NCBI RefSeq assembly: GCF_000002865.3 | Contig: NW_001865039.1 | Location: forward strand, 2,634,764 to 2,698,763 | DNA length: 64,000 nt | Source: Monosiga brevicollis MX1 | Taxonomy: Eukaryota > Opisthokonta > Choanoflagellata > Craspedida > Salpingoecidae | Direction: 5' to 3' | In this document: positions 1-11,231 of the stretch, piece by piece | Numbering within the stretch: the stretch's first letter is position 1 | Layout of the letters: each line of letters begins with the position of its first letter | Translations under genes and position numbers: made by a program | The notes under the pieces: generated by a model | Seen by the model: the letters and a program-made list of their open reading frames with translations, nothing else | Databases searched by the model: none | Told to the model about the DNA's origin: nothing

Positions 1-11
1 CAGGTACACAC

Positions 12-2055
12 CTTCCAACGCTGGGAAGCGCGGCACCCAGCTGGCTGACAGGGGTCTCGTGTTGGGGTGCCGATAACATCATGTGCGGCGGGCCAGCTGG
101 TGATGACCAAGCCCCGGCGGTCGGCCCTGCAGGGTCCAGTGAAACCATTGTCAAAAGACGGCATCACGCACGCAATGGCGGAGAGCAGTGCACAAAGACC
201 TGGAGGGGGGAAGGCACCTGGTGTAATAAGAGCGGGGGTACCGTTGTTGGGGGCGTTGGCGGGGTGGGTATTTGGCGTGGCCAACGGGGTGCGCCGTGGC
301 TGTGTCATGGTGCCGCTCGTGGCATTATCCTATGCGCAATTCACAAACAGGGTAACCGGTAGTATGTTAACAGGTCAGGCAAAATGACCAACACGCCACC
401 ATGATTGCGTTTTAGACGGTAGTCAACCCACCCAATGTGTGGAGTGGCTCGGCGAGTCGGCTCGAATGCTCTGGGAGGGAAGGGCTGGTTCCGGGTACTC
501 GTTTTCATGTTCAAGGGTGGCCAGGACAAAGTCGATACTCATGTCTGTTCTTTGTTGGCTGAAGATGATGGGTCGCCCAGAATGATCAAAGTGACAGGTC
601 ATGGGCTATATCAACCACGCAAACAGCGTTCGTGGTGAGCAAGATCTCAGAGTGGCAAACACGGGGAGCGAGTTTGGCTGTACACGGGCACACCTCATTG
701 AGTGAGTCAAGGAAGGAGAGCAGCTGCTTCAGCGCTTGCAGGCAGAAGACAAGGCGGGTGGGGCGTAAGACTTGATAGGTCAGAAACTCGGATGAGTGTA
801 GTTCCAACTTTGTTTTCAAGCTTGGTCTGTTCAATCAAGGGAGAAAATAAAAAAACAAAAACACGTGTTTGGTGAGGCACTGCTGCACCCGAGCATGTGT
901 GGTGGGGCCAGGTGGCGGCATTTCAGTCCAAAGTGCGCGTTTGCTGAGATAAAGCACTCACTTGTTCTGGTCTTCTTCCACCTCTATGTAGTTTTCCAAT
1001 GTGAACTCGCCCGCACCCTCAGACGAGCTACTGGCCGTCTTGACGTCGAAGCAAATTTCTTCTAGGCCGCTTTGGAAATTGGCAACGGCCTCGAGCAAAA
1101 GACGAGGATTGTTCTCCAACACATTTCGGCAGTCAGTCTTGCTGTAGACCACCTGCCAATCCGTTCCCATGCCAGCGCAGGCATTTTGGTTAAGCCTTGG
1201 AATCAGGCGCGAAAGACCGTCCCTCCCACCAAAAGAACATGCAGAAGTCGCGCCACCTGACGATGTAGCGCATGGCTTCATGATCAGACTGCCTACTCCC
1301 TGAGAGAACGAACCGTAACGTCATCAAAGTCCTCGTAATAGAGGTTGTATGTCTTGACAATATCTATGACGCAGGGCATGCCCAAGCCAACAAAAGGGCC
1401 AGAACGAGCGAATGTGTGAGCTGTCTTGCTGCGCATCGTTCTGGCTGTGATTTTGCTCGAGGCACGGTTGGAATTGAGGTACCGAAAAAGCAGATGAGCT
1501 TGATGACGAGGCGCGCTTGGACCACGTCGAGGGTGAGTTGGCACAGCTGCACGGTCTTGTCAATGTTGGTCAGCGATTTGAAGGCAGCCAACACGGCTTT
1601 GGCGTTGATGCAGCAGCCAATTGAGCCCGTGGCAGCGTCGCGGGCGCGCAGCTTGAAGTGTTCAAAAAAAGGCTCATGGAAAACAATCCGCGCAAAGGCA
1701 TTTCGGGCCTGGCTCACAGTCTTGAGCTCCAGCTGCACGCCACACAATAAGTGACAAGACAAGACACGTCAGTGACTCGACAGTTTCGAGCGCAGAGGCG
1801 CAGGGTCGCGAGGAGGCCCACGGGGAAGCGGGTATGGGCAGGCAAGAGCGGGTGCTTGGCTTCATTCAAAGCTTACCGTCGTATCCTTGGCCTCAAGATG
1901 CAGGTCCTCGCCAATACGAGCCACACATTGAATGGCCTTGGCAAACACTAGTCGGTGTCATTCACAGCGTGTCAGGTGCTCGTGCTCGTCAAAACTACGG
2001 CATGCATTTGATTGCATTTACCTTTGAGTTCCGCGGCACGAAGCGAGGCCTCCAT
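12..2055 (-). CDS. RAD9: RAD9, 9-1-1 checkpoint clamp subunit (3' end beyond window)
   Basis: RAD9 forms the PCNA-like 9-1-1 ring with HUS1 and RAD1, which loads at damaged DNA and activates ATR signalling. I can trace nine exons whose phases all agree: 2055-2022, 1947-1877, 1732-1483, 1363-1314, 1152-962, 826-694, 605-432, 329-218 and 126-12. The first exon gives MEASLRAAELK and splices into FAKAIQCVARIGEDLHLEA, the RAD9 N-terminus. Later exons give AFARIVFHEPFFEHF, KTYNLYYEDFDD, LLLEAVANFQSGLEEI and HFDHSGRPIIFS then IDFVLATLEHENEYP, all in the order of the two PCNA-like halves. The last two exons encode a Pro/Thr/Ser-rich tail like the disordered tail that carries the TopBP1-binding phosphosites in animals. 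The final donor lies at base 11, so the C-terminus is outside the window. Exon 7 could instead read to a stop at 423, giving a nearly tail-less protein. Confidence 0.9.
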
Positions 2056-2423
2056 GGCAGCGCTGTGTGCTCAGCCCAGTCCCACGACCCTGCAGCACCA
2101 CGTCTCGTATACCGCCGCCGTCACGACAGAAGACGTCTACAACACGATCGCTCTCTGCTTCCTTTAGACTGGAAAATGCGGACAACCCACTTGTAACGTC
2201 CAAAAGAGTTTTGTAAAAACATGTTTGAACATGTTTTTTTCATGCGCCTGTTACAAACAGACAGGAGAAGAATTTGAAACCGTTCGATTCTGTGGCAGCG
2301 TCAACTTTTTTGATATGAAGAGCAAGCTTATGTATGATGTGGCAGTGCAAATGGCGGTAGCAGCTTTTGGTTGTTGCGAACGCCGTCCCTGAACATCCAG
2401 TGGCTGGCGAGCTCTCTTGGGCA

Positions 2424-4989
2424 CTACTTGAAAAAGTCCTCGTTGTCGTCGTCGTCCTGATCCTCCACATCGTCTTGGAACAGATTGGGCATGGGAAACC
2501 GCAGCACAGCGGCCACACCCGTGATGTTGTCAAGTTGCTGGCCAGACACGTGCATGCTTGAGAATATCCTGCAGAGGTCGACCCGCATGATCCCACACGG
2601 AATGGGCAGTCACGATGAGCGGTCGGTTTGCTTGCAAATTCCACACAGTGGCAGGCCGACAAGTTTCGTGCATCTTCCCGGCCTCCTCCCTCGAGACTCA
2701 CCTGACGGTCCCGCCTTGGTCCTTGACGGTCTCGACCAGGTTGACGTACTGCTTTCGCACACCCACATCACGCGATCTATAGTCATGGCCGGTGGCACAT
2801 GGTGGTGACGGTCACCTTCCGATGGGACTCGAACAAAAATAGTCGCACAAGCCTGCTGCCGCCGGTCAAGGGGAGAGGGCTGTTGGGGTTACCTTAAGAG
2901 CGTGTCAGAGAGGAGCAAGGTGTCAATGGCGAGGGCGTCGCAGGCAGCCGCCACATGCGCCCAGCCATACACGGCGCGGTTCTCGTCCTCGGCCAGCATC
3001 TTGTGAAAGCGATCCAAGGCTGCAACTTCCGACACAGCCTTGGAAGCGCAGTGCCGTCGACAACACGTTGTTGAGTTTGGTTGCCTTTGACACTCTTGGC
3101 AACAATTGACGACCGTTGTCATGTGCCTGGGAGCAAGTCACCATACCTTGGTGTTGGCCATTTGATTGGCAATGGCGGGGGATGCCAGTGCCTCTGCATC
3201 CGCCACGAAAAGAGGCAAGGAGAAAACAGCACGCAATATCAGTGCAGTTTATTCTTACTCCCCCCCACAGCACGGCTGAAGAGGGGCAGGGTGTGTGTGT
3301 GTTTTTGGGGGGGTTGGGGGGGGGGGGGTTTGGGGCATTCTGTACATGCCCGGCCCGAAGCCTACCTTTCAGACCACCAAGATCTCCAGTAGAGGTGTGA
3401 ACAGCCAAAAATTTGTGCATATTGTCGCGCAAGACTGCGTCATCGTGACGGGTGAGATAACTCTTGGTATAGGCCAGAAACTCCTCCTAAAGGGGGCACG
3501 GTAGCGGAGAAAGACATCACCCACATGGCGTACATCAGCAAACATCGAAAGAACAAGCAGGGACGGGCTCAAACGCGCGTCTTCGGGTCCTCAAAGGCAC
3601 GCATGACATGCCGCCTGAGCTAGCACATCAGAGAGCTATAGCGGTCCCATTACTCCCAAACCTCCCGTTCGGGCACGTACGCGATGAAATCCTGGAGAAG
3701 CAACAATGACTAGTTTGACGACATCAAAGCGAATGTGGCGATGAATGGCCTCGATGATCTGGTGATATAACTTGTCAACGGCCTGACAGCCCGCCCCCAC
3801 GGGATGGGCCCGAACCCACGGCCACAGTCAGTCTTGTCCGAGGTGCGCAACAAGAACGGCAAAAGCAACAGCAACAGCAACAACAGTCGATCGAGCAAAA
3901 ATACCTTCTGGCGCTGAGACTCATTCATCACACGCTTTTTCGGGATGGAGACTTCGATGCGCTGACGCACAAGCGTCAGGTTGGTGCCCAGAAGACACAC
4001 GGTGGCTTGGCCTAACCAGCAATGATAGATTTGAGCAGGGGTTGGAACTGTTTCAGAACAGGTTTGACAGTGGGCAGCGGCCGGGACAAACCCGTGTTCA
4101 GGACAATGGCAGCTACATCGGCACGCTGGGTTTCATCCGTCATTGTGCCTGCAGCGGCAATACATTCCATCAGAGGGATGAGTCGTGCCGGCTAGCTGTA
4201 ATCAATGCAATGGCATGGCGTAATGGGTGCGAGACGCACGGAGGCGCTCGATGGCTAGGCTGTCCCACTCGGGTTTGATGAGGGTAAACTTGCGGTTAAG
4301 TTCCATGTCGATGGTGTGGTGTTGTCCGCGCTACTTGAGCAACATGTCGAGGGACAAGGCCGTTTGTTGGGGCTTCGACAAGCAGCAAACTCACGGAACA
4401 AGGTTCCAGCCGAAATCGGGCACGCCCCGAACAGCAAGGTGCGGCCGCAACTTTGTCACAGTTGAAGATCGACCTCTCACCTTGACGTGCTTGTTCTCTT
4501 CAATATTGCGACCCTTGACGCGCAGGCTGCAGGCCTCCGTGTCAAACTCGACATCGAGGACCTGGCACAAGGTGTGGAGGCATTTTGAGGCTCATGGGCG
4601 CACTGTCATCGTTACTTGCGTGCATTCGCTTTGATCAAGCCCATGGGCCGGCGTACCTGAATACAGAGGGTCAAGGTCACCTTTTGGCTGGTGACCGAGC
4701 CAGTCTGTCCTTCTCGAACAACTTTCCTGTTTCAGTCGCCAGTCCCGCGCAAAATCCAGAGCGAAGGGTGAGGCGGGTGGCACTGGCACTTGAGGGACGG
4801 CATTTGGCTTTTCAAGGCATGGGGAGCAAGGGCGAGGGGTGGAAGAGCTGACCGCATGGTCGTGGCGCGGATGGCGTCACCAATTTGAATAAGATTGTAG
4901 GCCTCCCACATGTCTTCCTCTTGCTCGGGCAGGAGCGTCACCTCGCCCGTTCCATCATGGGAGTTGATATGGTTCTTCAGCAGCTTCAT
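2424..4989 (-). CDS. PELO: Pelota/Dom34 ribosome rescue factor
   Basis: Pelota is the eRF1-like factor that, with HBS1 and ABCE1, splits ribosomes stalled on truncated or aberrant mRNAs (no-go and non-stop decay). The start at 4989 gives [20 protein letters not shown] followed by [20 protein letters not shown], the characteristic N-terminus. Traced exons in consistent phase are 4989-4853, 4726-4657 ([16 protein letters not shown]), 4561-4481 ([16 protein letters not shown]) and 4330-4240 ([20 protein letters not shown]). Further on come [20 protein letters not shown] near 3980, [11 protein letters not shown] near 3410, and [16 protein letters not shown] then [14 protein letters not shown] near 2900-3020, which belong to the eRF1-like domains 2 and 3. 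It ends in an acidic tail, [10 protein letters not shown], with the stop at 2424-2426. One intron contains a long G-rich run at 3294-3335. It lies on the same strand as RAD9, about 370 bases upstream of it. Confidence 0.95.
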
Positions 4990-5692
4990 CTTGCTGAGAT
5001 GTTCAAGCGCTGTTGTTTCTCTGCGTTGAAGGCTGTTTTACTGCGTCGCCCTCGATGGTCAGAGCACCCACTATCTCTCCCCAGGCACGGCCCGCCTTGC
5101 CTGCTCACTGCCAAAAATGGCTTCTGGTGCCTGGAGATGTGATGAAATCACTGCAAAATACACACACACTCTCTCTCTCGCTATTCCTCTGTGCTCTTTG
5201 CTCTTTGTTTCTCTCTTTCTCAAACCGACCAAACCAATTCCATCTCTGTCTTTTTTTTTTTTTTTTTTTTTTTTTTTTCTGGAGTTGTTGCTCTTGTTCA
5301 TTTCCTTTGGAAACAGGTGTTGGTGAGCGCTTTCTTGGGGATGGGCAGGGGTCGTGTGATTGATGAAGACCTGAGACTGTCAGACCTTGTGGTATGCTCT
5401 CGCGAAGGAGTGTGGGACAGAGGCAGCTGACGGTGATGAGGCGATCCAGATGGTGAGGTTATTCGATGGCGAGGCGCTTGTGTTTGCTTTACTGCCTGCG
5501 GCAAAGCGAGCCCAGGGGTCCGAGGAGAAAGAGCCCACTGTGGAGGCGGGCTCGGACATGTTTCGAGTCATGCTAAGCAGGTTCAATTGGAGAAATGGCA
5601 AACAATTCAAGAAAGGGGAGCAAAGGAAATAACCGCGACAGAAGGGTCGGAGACGGTGCCAAGGGAGAGGCAAGGCCATGCTGTGCATTGGC
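4990..5692. other. Spacer between PELO and the cytochrome b561 gene
   Basis: No convincing gene. It contains a pyrimidine-rich stretch and an uninterrupted run of 28 T at 5251-5278. Reading frames here lack family resemblance and cross simple sequence. It presumably holds the PELO promoter and the 3' UTR of the cytochrome b561 gene, both on the minus strand. Confidence 0.5.
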
Positions 5693-6410
5693 TCAGAGGG
5701 TCTTGCTGGCAGCGGCGGCAGCGGCGGCAGTTGGCGTGCTTGTGGCGGAGCCAAGACCCATGCGCGCCAAAATGTTCTGTCCACGGGCAAGGTGGAAGCC
5801 AACGGCACCAATGTGGAGGGGCACAAAGTACTCGAGCAGGACACCGGCCTTGGTGTGGATGTTGTAGGCCTTCTTGGCAATATCTGGTCGCTTATCGTCA
5901 GCACCGGCACCAGAAATGTGGTAGCTGCCAGGTATAACGAGGCAATTTTCAAAAGGCCGAGGCGTATGCGTGAGGTTTGGGGGAAGCAAGCACAAGGTTG
6001 TTTGTCCGAGGCATAGCAAGATTCAGAGGCACTTTGGCGTACCCGAAGAAGGGAAGACCCTTGCCGCCAAAGTAGCCCATGGCCACACCAGATACGGGCA
6101 TGACGATCATAAAGGCATAGAGGCTAAAGTGGCTGATGTTGCTGGCAATGTGTTCCCACTTGGCTCCGGGCACGGCGGCGGGCATCTTGGAGACCAGGCG
6201 AACGGCGAGGCGGGGCACGAGCATGCCAAGGACCAGAAGCGCGGTGGACTTGTGGACGAGCATGAGCTGGCCCTTGAGGGCCTTGTCCTTGGTCCATTGG
6301 GCACCCTTGACGGTGGCCACGCACGTGATCATGCCGGCGGCCATACCCCAGTGGAGCCATTTCATGGCTCCCGAGTAGGATTGCTGCATGGGCTGCACGT
6401 CAGTGGACAT
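5693..6410 (-). CDS. Bacterial-type cytochrome b561 family membrane protein
   Basis: A four-helix di-heme membrane protein of the kind that in bacteria transfers electrons between quinones and periplasmic acceptors. Two exons splice in frame: 6410-6043 and 5924-5693, about 199 residues. The start gives MSTDVQPMQQSYSGAMKWLH; an in-frame Met at 6557 exists but its extension looks like 5' leader. Visible features are the first helix with WLHW, a second beginning VHKSTALLVLGMLVPRLA, a third with ISHFSLYAFMIVMPVSGVAM, and a fourth with GVLLEYFVPLHIGAVGFH. Histidines in these helices are the expected heme ligands. The junction reads PFFGYHISGAGADDKRPDIA, matching the loop between helices 3 and 4. 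It ends in an Ala-rich tail. The family is common in bacteria and patchy in protists; mitochondrial or other membrane location cannot be settled from the sequence. Confidence 0.85.
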
Positions 6411-7250
6411 GGCACGTTTTGGCAGGCTGAACAACGGGGCACACGAGGAAGAGCACGGAAGAATCAGAAGGTAGGCGGCACGAACGAACAACGCGTGAGC
6501 ACAAGCAAGCCAAACTGTCAGTCGTGGTTCAAAACAAACAACTTGGGCGGACACCAAACCAAATCAACGTAAAGGACAGGCCTGACAGAGTACGGTCGGG
6601 GTTCTTGCCGCGTTGGCAACACACCTTTGGCGCAGGGTTTGAAGGGAGGCAAAAGCGCGGGTGGGGGTGGCCTTGGCGGTCTGAAGCGAGCGCACCGCCA
6701 GTGACGAGGCCGATCGGAACAGGGAAGTAAACATCTTTAGAGGCTCCCAAGAAATGTCAAATGATCAGACTAAGGACAGAATTACTGCCATAGTGGGGGA
6801 GAAGATGGTCCAGGATGGAGAAGGGTCCACGCACAATCCAAGGTGAGGGCATACTTGTACGTGCAGGTGACAGTGGTGCTTCTCGTGTGGCGAGGCCAGC
6901 ACATGCGTTTGGTTGCGGAGGCAGCGCGCAGCCAAGTCCGTAAAATGTACACTCTCGAGCTCGTGCCAATGCCTTTGGTGCACCAAGCGCATGGTATTCG
7001 GGCCATTTTTTCTATCTTACTTGGCCCTCCCCGCCCCGCCACGATCGCCATCACCGCTACTGCCATCCGGGCACGTACCTGCGATCAACTCGTTGCGAGA
7101 AAAAAAAAATGTGTTGAAGAAAAAATTGTCAAACATCAAAAAAAAAAAAAAAAAAACCACATCGGGGAAAGAAAGAGAGAGAGAGAAAGAGGAGAGATTA
7201 GATTTAGAGATTAAGAGAGAGAGAGAGAGAGATTTAGAGAGAGAGAGATT

Positions 7251-7293
<43 letters not shown>

Positions 7294-7696
7294 CGTCACC
7301 TCGCGTCATCTTCTTCATTCATCATTCGAAAATTTTTCTCTCTCTCTTTTTTTAACCTTTTTTTTATTTTAAAAAAACCGGTTGTCATCAAAATTTGAGG
7401 ACAGGGGGCCACCCTTCCGTCGCCGCCAGCTCCCGACGCCGATAACCTTTTGACGCCTACACCAGGGGCCAGAGGTCAACGCCAATGACAAGAGGGGGGA
7501 GCCCCATTCAAGGCGGCAGGGGAACGGCGGCTAGTGCGGCCTGGTTTATGTGATCATCGTTGCCTAGCCTTGGTTTCAAATTGTATTGTTCTGGAGTCGT
7601 TTGGGGTCATGCGAGCTCAAAGCCAGCAGCACTGGCGGTGACCCGTTCCTCCCCGTCACCATCGTTGCCGATCATCCATACGGCACCACCGCCAGC
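6411..7696. other. Divergent spacer between cytochrome b561 and ERCC8
   Basis: About 1.3 kb with no gene I can support. Minus-strand frames between 6757 and 7066 are open for 70-95 codons in more than one register but resemble no family I know. A poly-A stretch near 7138-7158 and a long interrupted GA tract precede the ERCC8 side. Both flanking genes are transcribed away from this spacer, so it should contain both promoters. Confidence 0.5.
7171..7291. repeat. Interrupted (GA)n microsatellite
   Basis: GA dinucleotide array with regularly placed GATTTAGA interruptions, giving a higher-order pattern. It ends about 400 bases upstream of the ERCC8 start codon with the purine strand as the coding strand. 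Confidence 0.95.
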
Positions 7697-9004
7697 ATGT
7701 TCGGGCATCTGCAGGCTTGGCGCCAGGGTGCCACAGCCAGTGAAGTGCAATATCCCTTGATGCTACAGCAGTTTCATGCGCTTGATTTAGATGCCGACGT
7801 GTCCCTGCCCTCGCTCCATCGCAGCGGCTACAGTGCATTGGCGCTTGACGCGATAGAGCGCCGCTATCTGCTTGCTGGGACTCATTCCGGTCATCTTGGC
7901 ATCTATGACGTCCAGTCTTTGGCGTTACGTCGGCGCTTCAGCCCCGCTGACCGGGGTGCCGCGGGCAGAGTTGGAATGGCCCAGGAGCCCGAGCCCCGCG
8001 CAGCCACAGGAGCCCTGCCCTTGCTTGCCCAAATCCGGGCTCGTGGTGAATACGGCCACCAAGCTCTCATCAACGATGTCCAGTGGTTTCCTCTGGACAC
8101 GGGTCTATTTGTATCCTCCGACATGCGGGGTCTAGTCAAGGTCTGGGATACAAACCGTGCCGTCGTGGTGGAGCAGTTTGCTGGCTTTCGACATGTCTTC
8201 GGCCACGGCATTTGCGTGACACCCAGTGGTAGCTGCCTAGTGGCCATTGCCGGTGGTGACAAACACGTGCACCTGTGCGACATTCGGTCTGGTGCCCGCA
8301 CTCATAGCCTGGCCGGTCATACCCGCGCCGTGTTGGCACTGCAATGGAGCCCCGCCAATGAACATTTGTTGGTCACTGGTAGTCGTGACAATACGATTCG
8401 TCTCTGGGACGTCCGCAAGGCTCGAGCCATGCTGACCCAGCTCGACATGGGCAACGACGATCAAGCCAGTCTTCATGCGCGTACAAGCGCCCCGGCCCAC
8501 TCGGGCCACGTCAATGGCCTCACCTTTTCTAGCGATGGTCAAACCCTCGTGTCCACGTGCTGCGTAGCCCGGCAAATCCACACCTGGGACATGCGTACCC
8601 TGCGCCGACACCTCACTGTCTTTTCCGGCATCAAGCCCAGCCAGGCGCACACTCGACGGATGCGTATCTTGGAGAGCGCCGGACGTCCTTACCTGCTCTA
8701 CCCCAACGCCTCAGACCTTGTTCTCTACGACCTATGGGATGGTGGCGCGCCCGTGCGCACCATGCGTGGCCACTACCATCCCATATCGTGCCTTGTTGCT
8801 GACGAAGCTGCACCCTACGTCATCACTGGCAGTGGTGATCCTGAGCTGCTCACCTGGCGTCCGTATAGGCCGGAGGGTCCTGCTGAAGCACGCGACGAAT
8901 TCCAGCTGCCCCACCACCTTCCCATTGCCCTGGATGATGAGGACAACTGGAGCGAGGATGAGGAGCCCGCTCCAGCACCGCGTGCCGGGGGCAATGGCCG
9001 CTAG
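7697..9004 (+). CDS. ERCC8: ERCC8/CSA-type WD40 protein of transcription-coupled repair
   Basis: CSA is the substrate-recognition WD40 subunit of a CUL4-DDB1 ubiquitin ligase that acts with CSB on RNA polymerase II stalled at lesions. This intact, single-exon frame of 435 codons starts MFGHLQAWRQGA, aligning with the animal start MLGFLSARQTG; an in-frame Met at 7586 is further upstream but lacks similarity. Diagnostic stretches follow in order: ERRYLLAGTHSGHLGIYDVQ, NDVQWFPLDTGLFVSSDMRG then VKVWDTN, HVHLCDIRSGARTHSLAGHT, LLVTGSRDNTIRLWDVRKA, HSGHVNGLTFSSDGQTLVST and RTMRGHYHPISCLVADE. The C-terminus carries the acidic DDEDNWSEDEE motif seen in animal CSA. Lack of introns is unusual beside its split neighbours. 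Confidence 0.93.
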   Translation: MFGHLQAWRQGATASEVQYPLMLQQFHALDLDADVSLPSLHRSGYSALALDAIERRYLLAGTHSGHLGIYDVQSLALRRRFSPADRGAAGRVGMAQEPEPRAATGALPLLAQIRARGEYGHQALINDVQWFPLDTGLFVSSDMRGLVKVWDTNRAVVVEQFAGFRHVFGHGICVTPSGSCLVAIAGGDKHVHLCDIRSGARTHSLAGHTRAVLALQWSPANEHLLVTGSRDNTIRLWDVRKARAMLTQLDMGNDDQASLHARTSAPAHSGHVNGLTFSSDGQTLVSTCCVARQIHTWDMRTLRRHLTVFSGIKPSQAHTRRMRILESAGRPYLLYPNASDLVLYDLWDGGAPVRTMRGHYHPISCLVADEAAPYVITGSGDPELLTWRPYRPEGPAEARDEFQLPHHLPIALDDEDNWSEDEEPAPAPRAGGNGR

Positions 9005-9481
9005 GCGCCATTGCCTCATTTTTTTGAGCTTTCGGTCCCGTCCACTCAATGCCCACCCTGGGAGGCGATGCCTCGCGTTTACCCCCCCCCCCCCCCCCCC
9101 CCTTTGGTTTGGCGAGTACCATTCATTAAATAAATAGAGACGCCAAAAGGCGGAAGCAGAGCCACGTCTAGCTAGTCCCTTGGCGCTTATGAGCTCAGAT
9201 GGTGTTGGCACCACGCCCGGGTCAAGTCCGTCGCATCTGATATGACTCGCTGCGCGAGTTAGGCTACTTGAGTTTTACGTTCCTCTCAATTGATGGCGTT
9301 CAACGCCCCAAAGCAATTGACATTATGACCAGAACACTTGGTGAGAAACGGCAAAACGGAGAAAAGAGATGGAGAGGAAACGTAAAGGGACTAGAGGGAA
9401 GACAGGTGGGGGAAGTTTCAACAGCTTCGCACTCCCTTTCGTGGCTTGACAGTCGGATGAGCTGGGTGAATTGCTTGCTTA
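9005..9481. other. Convergent spacer with a 21-base C run
   Basis: 3' flanks of ERCC8 (+) and CDK10 (-). It contains a run of 21 C at 9082-9102, an AATAAA-like ATTAAATAAATA at about 9124-9135 suited to ERCC8 polyadenylation, and no gene. Confidence 0.6.
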
Positions 9482-10930
9482 TCAGTGATTGTAATTTCGA
9501 TGTCGTGGGAACGTAGGCATGAATTCGGGGTCCAGGGGCAACGGAGCTGTCCGAAAGTAAGGATGAACCGAAGCAGCAATGGCTGAAAGCCGTTTCTCCG
9601 GGTCGTACATGAGCAGGTCCTGCATGAGGTCCAAGCCTGTGCTCGAAAGGAACCCAAAGCGCTGCTTTAGGTTGCTGTACGGCTGATGAGGCATGTGAAA
9701 GCGATGGGCCAGGGGTAAATCCCGAAAAGCGGGCCAAATAGACTCGTGTGGCGCTCCAAGCAAGCCAATGACCATTTCCAAGAGGGCCACCTCGGTTTTG
9801 GCCGGGAAGAGGGGCTCGTGAGCAAGTAATTCGGCGAAGATGCAGCCACAGGACCAAATATCAACGGCACGCGTGTAGTTCTTCATGCCAAAAACAAGTT
9901 CAGGTGGGCGGTACCACAAGGTCACCACGGTGGGGCTCATGTGGTGTGCTGGGTCCTCAATCACCCGTGTAAGGCCCTAACATGGGAGGGATGGGCACAA
10001 AAACGGAGGCAAGTCAGCTGCGGCACGAACGCTGGTGCAGGTTTGCCTCAACCCAAACATGAGAGCAGCAAAGAAGATGTAGGTGGTTACTACATACAAA
10101 ATCAGCAACCTTGAGAATGCCGTGGTCGGTCAGTAGCAAGTTGCTGAGCTTGAGGTCACGATGAATGAGACACTTTGGCGAAGGAAGGGCGCAATTCCGA
10201 TGATGAGCGCCAGCAGGAATTGAATGTGTGGGTGCAAGTTTGCCCAAAGCAGAAGAGAGAGGGAGGAAGAACAAGAAGAACCAAGACCGCAGGGTCAAGC
10301 AAGCAGGAAAGCGGTACCTCGCGATGCATGGCATCCAGGCCCGCAAAGAGCTGCTGCATCAAACATTTCACGGCAGGCTCGGGAAAGGGTGCAGGCATGT
10401 TGTCCACCAGCGCCGCTAGGTCATGCTCACAATACTCCATAATCAAAAAGATGGAGGTAAGTCGCCGACCGGCAGCCACGTGCAGCAGCTGGAGAACGTT
10501 GGTGTGGCGCAGCTGCTGAAGGGCCGTAATCTCTCGCAAGCTACTCAACGGCAATCCTGGCCCAGCACGTGTTGAGCTTTCCACTGACCGGGCACAAATT
10601 TCAAGCTCAAAAGCCCAGCAGCAAGCAGCCCTGTCCTGTGACCTAAAACTCACCTCCTCGTTCTTGATTCATCTTGACTTGTTTGACTGCAACCTGGTGC
10701 CCCGTGCGGGAGTCGCGGGCGCGATAAACAACACCATAGGTGCCCTCGCCCAGGATATTGAGCTTCTCAAACTCGGTGATGGAGCGACATGAACCAGCCA
10801 TGGCCTCGGGCGGGGCCGGCGCCTCGCGCAGGGTGGTGAATGAAGTCAGTTGCACCGGCGGCATGATGGCGCCGGCACGACTCCCTGAAGCACTCGAGGC
10901 CTCATCCTCACTCTTTCGCCTCTTGCTCAT
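9482..10930 (-). CDS. CDK10: Cyclin-dependent kinase 10 orthologue
   Basis: CDK10 pairs with cyclin M; animal substrates include ETS2. The start at 10930 gives [20 protein letters not shown], then [20 protein letters not shown] (glycine loop) and [14 protein letters not shown]. The next exon, entered about 10573, reads [19 protein letters not shown]; this is the PISSLRE helix after which the family was first named. [14 protein letters not shown]-like sequence follows as [19 protein letters not shown]. The catalytic loop is [18 protein letters not shown] near 10140-10190, then the activation segment [20 protein letters not shown] with the T-loop threonine. The C-terminus reads [15 protein letters not shown], matching the animal ending ELMPTFPHHRN. 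At least four exons are visible. It is divergent from the F-box gene, with 300 bases between starts. Confidence 0.95.
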
Positions 10931-11231
10931 CGATGCCGTTCCAAGTTTGCCACGCCGCACCGACCAACGGGCCAACGAACGATAAGAGCAGACGAGCCGA
11001 CGAGCAGGGCTCTCCAAATGTTGTGCAGCTGTAACAACAGTTGCTGCAGTTCTCAATGGAGATGTTATGAAAGTTCAGGACGAAAAGTAAATGGTTATTG
11101 ATGTCAGACGATGTGGCGTTTTCCTTCCATCGGGAGATCATCGCTCCTTGCTCGTCAAAAATCGTCGCGCAACGTGGTCAGGACGCGGGTGAGGTCGCGC
11201 AAGCAGCGCTTGGATTCGGGCATGGGCATCA

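Noticed and set aside
67-387. Open plus-strand frames of about 100 codons at the left edge
   Set aside because: They lie antisense to the two RAD9 tail exons, which join in phase on the minus strand.
5380-5952. A 190-codon minus-strand frame overlapping the cytochrome b561 second exon
   Set aside because: It is a different register of the same strand from the exon that joins in phase, and has no family features.
9175-9255. tRNA-like look: A-box-like GAGCTCAGATGGT and B-box-like GGGTCAAGTCC
   Set aside because: The two boxes are only about 20 bases apart, too close for a tRNA, and no acceptor stem pairs around them.
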